Assembly: GCA_002482925.1 (NCBI GenBank)
Contig: DLGX01000010.1
Span: 1 to 10,616, forward strand
DNA: 10,616 nucleotides
Source: Candidatus Saccharibacteria bacterium UBA7683
Lineage (GTDB): Bacteria; Patescibacteriota; Saccharimonadia; Saccharimonadales; UBA7683
Direction: 5' to 3'
The position numbers were made by a program, and so were the translations under genes. Below are positions 6,231-10,616 of this stretch, one piece after another (positions within the stretch are counted from its first letter, which is position 1; each line of letters begins with the position of its first letter). The notes under the pieces were generated by a model that was given only the letters and a program-made list of their open reading frames with translations, was not told the origin of the DNA and searched no databases.

Positions 6231-6836
6231 TTAGATTTTTTCTAAAGCAGTTTTGATTATTTGATCGAGCTGCTTTTTTTCTGTGCTTGAAAATTTGCTG
6301 AGTACAAAATCTGCGGCATCCATTTTTTCTAAAAGATCGTTTTTAATACCAATTCGAATGCGTTTAAAATCTTCGCCAATGTGGCTTATGATGCTTTTAA
6401 GGCCGTTGCTGCCAGCGGATCCCCCACCTTGTTTTTCTTTAACAGTTCCAAACGGTAAATCAAGCTCGTCATGGATCACAATGATATCTTTGTTACTTAG
6501 CTTGTAAAAGTCTTTTAGCGCCCGTACAGACTCTCCTGAAAGGTTGTAGAGCGTGGTTGGCTTGGCTAGCACAACTTTCTGACCGGCTACAAAGTCTTCG
6601 CTTAGTAACGCTTTGAATTTTGCTTTTTCTTGCCAGGCAGGAAAGCCGTTTTCTTTTGCGTAGGCGTCAACCGCCATGAAGCCGCTATTATGGCGAGTGC
6701 CTTCGAATTCTTTACCGACATTACCGAGGCCTACTATAAGAGTAATAAAGCTTTCGCTCTGCTCTGAGCTTGTTGGCTGTTCACGGACAAGTTGAAATAT
6801 ACTATCTTCACGTTGGAATTTTTGAAATAAGGCCAT
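6231..6836 (-). CDS. pth: peptidyl-tRNA hydrolase with an N-terminal extension
   Basis: Pth cleaves the ester bond of peptidyl-tRNAs that drop off ribosomes and recycles the tRNA. The 201 aa protein shows IVGLGNVGKEFEGTRHNSGF (34-53) with Asn39 and catalytic His49. It also has KPTTLYNLSGESV (92-104, Asn98), IHDELDLPFG (121-130, Asp123), and the GGGSAGSNGLKSI loop (137-149). Two features are unusual. About 29 residues precede the core, where most homologues have only a few, and no in-frame alternative start exists nearer the core. In the last motif the normal GHNGL is GSNGL, so the His equivalent to E. coli His113 is Ser143 while the following Asn144 is kept. The usual Met before the conserved Asn is Tyr97. 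The main catalytic residues are present, so the enzyme is probably active. It is the last gene of the leftward der run, now separated from its neighbour by the GIY-YIG cassette. Confidence 0.95.
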   Translation of the reverse strand: MALFQKFQREDSIFQLVREQPTSSEQSESFITLIVGLGNVGKEFEGTRHNSGFMAVDAYAKENGFPAWQEKAKFKALLSEDFVAGQKVVLAKPTTLYNLSGESVRALKDFYKLSNKDIIVIHDELDLPFGTVKEKQGGGSAGSNGLKSIISHIGEDFKRIRIGIKNDLLEKMDAADFVLSKFSSTEKKQLDQIIKTALEKI

Positions 6837-6842
6837 TACTTT

Positions 6843-6848
6843 AGTATA
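6843..6848 (-). promoter_or_regulatory. possible -10 element for pth
   Basis: On the minus strand TATACT lies six bases before the pth ATG (6836-6834), a spacing that fits leaderless initiation. No -35 is recognisable at 16-18 bp, because that position falls in the left inverted repeat of the GIY-YIG cassette. No SD precedes pth, which is consistent with this reading but does not prove it. Confidence 0.35.
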
Positions 6849-6861
6849 CAGTACCCCACCC

Positions 6862-6891
6862 TGTCATCCTGAGCGCAGTCGAAGGATCTAG
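6862..6891 (+). repeat. left 30 bp terminal inverted repeat of the GIY-YIG cassette
   Basis: This 30-mer begins TGTCATCCTGAGCGCAGTCG and is the exact reverse complement of 7211-7240; identity stops at both outer and inner edges. Each copy also contains a short internal dyad (ATCCT...AGGAT). Sequences of this CCTGAGCGNAG...AAGGAT type are known as dispersed repeats in many unrelated bacterial genomes. Confidence 0.95.
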
Positions 6892-6932
6892 TAGTTAATC
6901 TTGATTTAACCTTAATTTGCAACAATAAAATA

Positions 6933-7214
6933 ATGAAAAGTTACTACGTATATATGCTTACGAATTCAGGAAATAGAGTGCTATATATCGGTGTAACAAA
7001 TAACCTAGACCGCAGAATTTTCGAGCATCAGTCAAAACTTGTCGACGGTTTTACTAAGCAATATAATTGCAATAAACTTGTCTACTACGAAGAAACTTCA
7101 AGTGTAGTTGCTGCCATTGCTCGTGAAAAGCAACTCAAGGGCTGGGATCGTAGAAAGAAGGATAGGCTGATCGGACAGATGAATCCTACTTGGAAAAATC
7201 TTTTTGAAGCCTAG
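6933..7214 (+). CDS. GIY-YIG nuclease family protein (UPF0213/YhbQ-like)
   Basis: This 93 aa single-domain protein matches the small GIY-YIG family from end to end. It has YYVYMLTN (4-11, the GIY part), LYIGVTNNLDRRIFEH (17-32, the YIG part with the conserved Arg27/Arg28 and His32), the catalytic Glu region AIAREKQLKGW (61-71), and NPTWKNLF near the C-terminus. The family contains metal-dependent DNA endonucleases; stand-alone members like this have no fixed assigned role. The gene is opposite in strand to both neighbours and enclosed by the inverted repeats. The upstream region (6892-6932) is AT-rich, with TTGATT at 6901 but no well-spaced -10 and no SD, so expression may be weak. Confidence 0.95.
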   Translation: MKSYYVYMLTNSGNRVLYIGVTNNLDRRIFEHQSKLVDGFTKQYNCNKLVYYEETSSVVAAIAREKQLKGWDRRKKDRLIGQMNPTWKNLFEA

Positions 7215-7240
7215 ATCCTTCGACTGCGCTCAGGATGACA
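7211..7240 (-). repeat. right 30 bp terminal inverted repeat of the GIY-YIG cassette
   Basis: Exact reverse complement of 6862-6891. It overlaps the last four bases of the nuclease gene and supplies its TAG stop codon. Single-stranded DNA or read-through RNA spanning both copies could form a 30 bp perfect stem. Confidence 0.95.
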
Positions 7241-7277
7241 AAAACATGGAGTGTTGAATTTCGGTTTGTGGCGCTAT

Positions 7278-7937
7278 TTACTGAACTGTTTGTCTTGGAT
7301 GAGAAGCCTGGGCACTAGTAGCTCTGCTAGGATCCCAATAGCTCGTATTGATGCCAGCTCGAAAGCCGGTAGCAGATGCTGGAATAGCGTCTACAAAGTG
7401 GGCAAACCGACTTCCGTCAAATAATGCCACCGTGCAAGGTTCTGGTGTTACTTCGTGGCTATCTTCGCGTACTGCTTCTAAGGTACGCGCTTGCTCCGTT
7501 TTGGCTACGTAGAGATGCCCTCCAGTCGAAGGAACATTTATATAGGCGTTAGCACTGGGGTGATAATCTAGGTGGCCTTCTGTTTCTTGATCACCTGCAA
7601 GATGCAGTATGGCTGTCGCTGCATACCGCGTAGGAAGTGCACTAAGTGGGCGCCCTAAGAACTCAGAATATCTTTGTTGTGTAGCATCATATATTTCAGA
7701 AACCAGATCTATTACTCGTTGAGGTGCTCGTTGATCTGGATAATTCAGAGGCGGAACTGTCTTTCGCGTAAACGAAAAATTCCGAGAATCTTTGGTAGTA
7801 CTATGAACATCATGTCTCACTTTTTGAAGTTTGGCAGTCGACACAACCCACAGACCAAGTAGAAGTAGATCTTGGCTAGAAATCGATAACCCGATTTCTT
7901 TAAATGTTACTAGTTCTGGGTCTTTGGCTAGTGACAT
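7278..7937 (-). CDS. 2OG-Fe(II) oxygenase-like protein
   Basis: The 219 aa protein starts 17 bp after der on the same strand. Its C-terminal half has the order of motifs of Fe(II)/2-oxoglutarate oxygenases. These are H122-x-D124 in EGHLDYHPSANAYINV, the GGHLYVAK strand (139-146), a V-x-P-x-P turn before VALFDGSRFAH (H180), and R193 in GFRAGINTSYWDP. In the superfamily the HxD...H set binds iron and the late Arg contacts 2-oxoglutarate; the spacing here is plausible (58 residues between His, 13 to the Arg). Many members hydroxylate proteins or small molecules, and the substrate here is unknown. The N-terminal 60 residues include a short hydrophobic helix (DLLLLGLWVV) too short for a confident membrane anchor. 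The last 15 residues look disordered. It probably belongs to the der operon, upstream of pth. Coding status is secure from context and composition; the enzymatic class is inferred from motifs. Confidence 0.82.
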   Translation of the reverse strand: MSLAKDPELVTFKEIGLSISSQDLLLLGLWVVSTAKLQKVRHDVHSTTKDSRNFSFTRKTVPPLNYPDQRAPQRVIDLVSEIYDATQQRYSEFLGRPLSALPTRYAATAILHLAGDQETEGHLDYHPSANAYINVPSTGGHLYVAKTEQARTLEAVREDSHEVTPEPCTVALFDGSRFAHFVDAIPASATGFRAGINTSYWDPSRATSAQASHPRQTVQ

Positions 7938-7954
7938 ATTCTAGCTACTCTAAC

Positions 7955-9469
7955 TTATAATATCTCTGCTTCGACAACTTCGCTTGCTGCAAGTTCTTCA
8001 GGAGTGACTTTTGGTAAGAATTTGGTGGTTTTGCCAGATTTACGAGCATTGTTCATCATGTAGAATTTCACTGGGGTACCGGTAAAGTCATAGGCTTCAC
8101 GAAGGTTTTTTTCTAAGAAGCGTTTCCAACTCCAGTGAAGGTATTCTAAGTGTGCGCCGTAGAGCCTGAATGTTGGCGGTGAAATATCATCTTGTACAAA
8201 GTATCGGGGTTTCGGGTGGCGGTTTTTTAAGCCTGCTGCTGGATGCGCCTGAATTGAAGCTGCAAGAAGTTTATTAAGGTCGGCAGTTTTAATTTTAGTT
8301 TTTCTTCGTTCATCTATACCCCGAGCAAGATCGATAATTTTGGTGACATTTTGACCGGTAACTGCGCTGGTAAATAAAAGCTGAGCCCATGGTACAAACT
8401 GGAAGTTGTATGTGATTCGATTTGCAATAGCATCACGAGTGTAGGCATCTTTAGTAACAATTTGTTGTACGCTTGCCTGTGCCTTTGCCCTTGCTTTCTT
8501 TTCGCGCTTGTTAAGAATTTCTTCCTCTTCTTCATCGGTTGCTTCAGGGGCTTCTTCTACAAGTGTTTTAAGTTTATCCCACTTGCTTACTACTATAATT
8601 AAGCCCTTGCCTGCTTCTTTAATAAGGCCGGCGATTTTTTGGTCTAATGCCGTGCTGTGTTCGCTCACATCCATTAATAGCAAGCAAACATCGGCTTCTT
8701 GAATAGCCTGAAGGCTTCGTAGTACGCTGAATTTTTCTATACCGCGTTCAATTTTGCCACTTTTTCGAATGCCTGCAGTATCAAGTAGTTCAATGTCTTG
8801 GCCTTCATAGCGAATACGCACGCGGTTAACATCACGAGTTGTTCCTGCGACATTGGCTACAACTGCCTGTTGTTTTTTAGCGAGCGTGTTAAATAAATGG
8901 CTCTTACCTACATTAGGTCGGCCGAGCAGTGCAATACGTAGAACATCATCTTCAGGAAGTGCTTCTTTGATTGGAATAAGGTCAGTAACGGCATCAAGAA
9001 GATCGTAGGTACCTTGATTTTGGGTGGCACTGGTTTTAACAATTTTTTTAATTCCAAGTCGTTCCCATGGAGTATCTGCACCGGTTTTTTCTATTTGATC
9101 TGCTTTGTTGGTAACAAGAATAACTGGTTTTTTACTCTTCAAAGCTTTTTTTGCAATCTGGCGATCTTCGGTAGAAATTGCGGTGTGCGCTTCTACCACT
9201 ACAATAATTACATCTGCTGCTACAGTAGCTTCTTCAATTTGTTCTTGAATAGTAGCTTCAAAATCATCTTCAGCTTCTTTAAGACCTGCGGTGTCTACGA
9301 GCCAGAAGTGGTGTGCGCCGTATTCTATGGTTCTATACACTGAATCGCGGGTAGTACCAGCTTCGCGAGCTACTACAGCTTCTTGGCGTTGAAGTGCACG
9401 ATTAAACAAGCTGGATTTACCAACGTTTGCACGGCCAACAATTGCTACTACAGGAAGTTTTTTACTCAC
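7955..9469 (-). CDS. der: ribosome biogenesis GTPase Der (EngA)
   Basis: Der is an essential tandem GTPase for assembly of the 50S ribosomal subunit. The 504 aa protein has a first G domain with GRANVGKS (12-19), DTAG (59-62), NKAD (121-124) and SA (147-148). The second G domain has GRPNVGKS (183-190), DTAG (230-233), SKWD (295-298) and TSA (367-369). A KH-like domain with the PKPRYFVQ and VKFYMMNNARK strands closes the protein at about 385-490. Two oddities are visible. The second G4 motif reads SKWD, not NKWD. Between it and the SA motif are about 70 residues, where about 25-30 are usual. The excess is an acidic run (305-318) followed by a basic, probably helical segment (320-345). Translation begins at GTG (9469-9467), fixed by the conserved MSKKLPVVAIVGRANVG start; only a weak, distant AAGG precedes it. 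Confidence 0.97.
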   Translation of the reverse strand: MSKKLPVVAIVGRANVGKSSLFNRALQRQEAVVAREAGTTRDSVYRTIEYGAHHFWLVDTAGLKEAEDDFEATIQEQIEEATVAADVIIVVVEAHTAISTEDRQIAKKALKSKKPVILVTNKADQIEKTGADTPWERLGIKKIVKTSATQNQGTYDLLDAVTDLIPIKEALPEDDVLRIALLGRPNVGKSHLFNTLAKKQQAVVANVAGTTRDVNRVRIRYEGQDIELLDTAGIRKSGKIERGIEKFSVLRSLQAIQEADVCLLLMDVSEHSTALDQKIAGLIKEAGKGLIIVVSKWDKLKTLVEEAPEATDEEEEEILNKREKKARAKAQASVQQIVTKDAYTRDAIANRITYNFQFVPWAQLLFTSAVTGQNVTKIIDLARGIDERRKTKIKTADLNKLLAASIQAHPAAGLKNRHPKPRYFVQDDISPPTFRLYGAHLEYLHWSWKRFLEKNLREAYDFTGTPVKFYMMNNARKSGKTTKFLPKVTPEELAASEVVEAEIL

Positions 9470-9509
9470 AGATTTATTTTACCTTAGTTTATAGGATTGA
9501 TTATATATA

Positions 9510-9539
9510 ATTATAACATAAAAAAGCTTAGATTTGCAA
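9510..9539 (-). promoter_or_regulatory. candidate promoter for der and the genes after it
   Basis: On the minus strand TTGCAA (9539-9534) lies in the last codons of the pseudouridine synthase gene. An 18 bp spacer containing its stop codon leads to TATAAT (9515-9510). A second TATAAT follows at 9505-9500 in the same AT-rich tract. Initiation near 9495-9503 would leave a leader of about 30 nt before the GTG. This would let der, the oxygenase-like gene and perhaps pth be transcribed independently of the upstream genes. Confidence 0.5.
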
Positions 9540-10208
9540 GTGGGATGCCCCGTTGAGCTGGTCGAGAGTATAGTTTCCGAACTTAGTGCGTTCTAGATGA
9601 GTTACCATGTAACGCAAACCACCGAAAGTTCGGCGAATTTGTCGATTGCGGCCTTCATGCATAGTAACTTTATACATGTTTGGTTTCGTTGTTCCGCTTA
9701 ATTTTGAAACCTTAAGATCGCTCACACCGTCTTCAAGTTCTATGCCGTTATTGATTGTTTCAAGATCTTCGGCGGTTAGTGGCTTATTAAGCCCAACTTC
9801 GTACACTTTTTGTTTGCCAAACTTTGGGTGAGTTAATTTAAAAATGGTATCGCCATCGTCTGTGAGTAGCAATAGGCCTTGGCTGTCTTTGTCGAGTCGT
9901 CCTGCAACTTTGAGTTGTTGGTACTGTCTTGGAAGTAGCGCGTAAATGGTTGGCGTATCGCCTTGTTGCTTTCTAGAACAAATATACCCAACAGGTTTGT
10001 TAAGCAGTACGTAGGTGTAGCGTTTTTGAACGTGTGTAACCTGTGAATCATCCATGGTAATAACATCACGGCCAGGTTGAACCACGTTGCCGAGCATAGC
10101 GGGCTTGCCATTTAACAAAACCCTACCCTGTTCAATTCGAGTGTCTGCTTCTCGACGGCTTATACCGAAGGTATGCGCAAGGTATTTATTAAGTCTGACG
10201 GATTCCAT
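9528..10208 (-). CDS. rRNA pseudouridine synthase, RsuA/RluB family
   Basis: The enzyme isomerises a specific uridine in rRNA to pseudouridine. The 226 aa protein begins with an S4 RNA-binding domain (VRLNKYLAHTFGISRREADT, about 4-50, with the GRVLLNGK turn). It continues with YVLLNKPVGYICS (66-78) and the catalytic motif AGRLDKDSQGLLLLTDDG (102-119), in which Asp106 is the nucleophile. The family's late motif, EGRNRQIRRTF (185-195), follows. The sequence fits RsuA/RluB/RluE/RluF; I cannot tell 16S (RsuA) from 23S (RluB) specificity by eye, so no symbol is given. The gene begins 5 bp after the stop of the receiver-domain gene, suggesting one transcript and coupled translation, and lies upstream of der, a second ribosome-maturation gene. 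No SD is obvious. Confidence 0.95.
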   Translation of the reverse strand: MESVRLNKYLAHTFGISRREADTRIEQGRVLLNGKPAMLGNVVQPGRDVITMDDSQVTHVQKRYTYVLLNKPVGYICSRKQQGDTPTIYALLPRQYQQLKVAGRLDKDSQGLLLLTDDGDTIFKLTHPKFGKQKVYEVGLNKPLTAEDLETINNGIELEDGVSDLKVSKLSGTTKPNMYKVTMHEGRNRQIRRTFGGLRYMVTHLERTKFGNYTLDQLNGASHLQI

Positions 10209-10213
10209 TTTAT

Positions 10214-10616
10214 TTAAATCTGGGGTGGGTTGACGGGTGGTTGAGGAGTCGCATGCTGGTTTTGCGGAGGCTGAGCTTGCGGTTGCGGGGCCACGCCGTT
10301 CATAAGCGGGCTTGTTGCAACAAACTGCGCAACTTCGTCTGTAAGTGTTGTAGGATCTGGTGTAGTGCCTTGGGTAGGTGAAGTCTGGGTTGTTTGATCT
10401 GCTGTCTGGATACTTGGGTCTTCAGTTTGTTGTGCTGCGGGCTCATCCGCTTGAGGGGTTTGGAACGAAGTTCCCGCTAGTAGGTCTTGCACCATGGTGA
10501 CAACATCATCTAGGGTTACCTGGCTTTTAACAACGTATCTGTCGGCACCTAATTCTTCACCGCGCTTACGATCTTCATCTTGGCTCAGCGCAGTCATAAC
10601 AATCACCTTAACATCT
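10214..10616 (-). CDS. response-regulator receiver-domain protein with a Pro/Gln/Thr-rich tail, 5' end cut by the window
   Basis: The minus-strand frame is open to the right edge. Reading from the edge gives DVKVIVMTALSQDEDRKRG, then LGADRYVVKSQ and LDDVVTMVQDLL. This is the second half of a CheY-like receiver domain, including the conserved Thr (MTAL) and the conserved Lys (VVKSQ); the phospho-acceptor Asp lies beyond the window. No DNA-binding output domain follows. Instead there is a low-complexity tail of about 85 residues rich in Pro, Gln and Thr, with one more ordered stretch (TDEVAQFVATSPLMNGV), ending PPVNPPQI. The GTG inside the receiver fold is not a real start. Single-receiver proteins usually act by protein-protein contact; a partner kinase is not in view. 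It is followed within 5 bp by the pseudouridine synthase gene. Confidence 0.88.
   Translation of the reverse strand, partial: DVKVIVMTALSQDEDRKRGEELGADRYVVKSQVTLDDVVTMVQDLLAGTSFQTPQADEPAAQQTEDPSIQTADQTTQTSPTQGTTPDPTTLTDEVAQFVATSPLMNGVAPQPQAQPPQNQHATPQPPVNPPQI

Larger units (their letters stand above)
6862..7240 (+). mobile_element. putative mobile cassette: GIY-YIG nuclease gene between 30 bp inverted repeats
   Basis: A 379 bp unit is bounded by perfect 30 bp inverted repeats and holds one complete plus-strand GIY-YIG nuclease gene. It sits between two minus-strand genes that would otherwise be about 60 bp apart. The nuclease stop codon TAG (7212-7214) and the last base of its final sense codon lie inside the right repeat, so repeat and gene appear to travel together. 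No target-site duplication is visible next to the repeats. The unit has no transposase; mobility would depend on the nuclease or on helper functions. Mobility is inferred from the architecture, not shown. Confidence 0.6.

Noticed and set aside
6231..6245. TTAGA/TCTAA dyad at the convergent ends of the oxygenase-like gene and pth as a bidirectional terminator
   Set aside because: The stem is only five A/T-rich pairs; it is unlikely to terminate transcription.
1..10616. CRISPR array, tRNA or rRNA genes
   Set aside because: No regularly spaced direct repeats were seen, and no cloverleaf with T-loop or rRNA signature was noticed by eye; a tRNAscan-type search was not possible.

Overview
The window looks like a chromosomal segment of a small-genome bacterium. 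Candidate Phyla Radiation (Patescibacteria) is the best guess, perhaps Saccharibacteria, but this is an inference. The supporting evidence is moderate-to-low GC, standard-code genes, tightly packed minus-strand housekeeping genes with weak Shine-Dalgarno sites, a topoisomerase I whose C-terminal repeats carry no zinc-binding cysteines, and several short proteins that match no family I can name.

Left block (1-4468, minus strand): a gene start with a near-consensus promoter runs off the left edge. Next comes a run transcribed leftward: dprA (DNA-processing protein A), an MBL-fold hydrolase, topA, and a small uncharacterised protein. The dprA/topA neighbourhood is common in bacteria. A hairpin overlaps the end of the small gene.

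Middle block (4469-6228, plus strand): divergent from dprA lies about 330 bp with no credible ORF. It has its own promoter, several mutually compatible long helices, and a strong intrinsic terminator at its 3' end. I read it as a structured non-coding RNA that matches none of the common housekeeping RNAs. Two accessory genes follow, each with its own strong TTGACT-17 bp-TGc-TATNAT promoter. The first encodes a protein with an HExxE motif. The second encodes a protein with an HxD...H...R pattern like Fe(II)/2-oxoglutarate oxygenases, and it appears to be expressed from a nearly leaderless mRNA.

Right block (6231-10616, mostly minus strand): a leftward run of a receiver-domain protein (cut by the edge), an RsuA/RluB-type pseudouridine synthase, der, a second 2OG-oxygenase-like gene, and pth. 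Translation quality control (Pth), ribosome assembly (Der) and rRNA modification (RsuA/RluB) sit together here. Between the oxygenase-like gene and pth, on the opposite strand, is a 379 bp cassette: a GIY-YIG nuclease gene bounded by a perfect 30 bp inverted repeat. One repeat copy supplies the nuclease stop codon. It looks like a mobile insertion into an otherwise collinear operon.

The items most worth following up are the intergenic RNA with its possible terminator-loop pseudoknot, the GIY-YIG/inverted-repeat cassette, and the two small oxygenase-like proteins.
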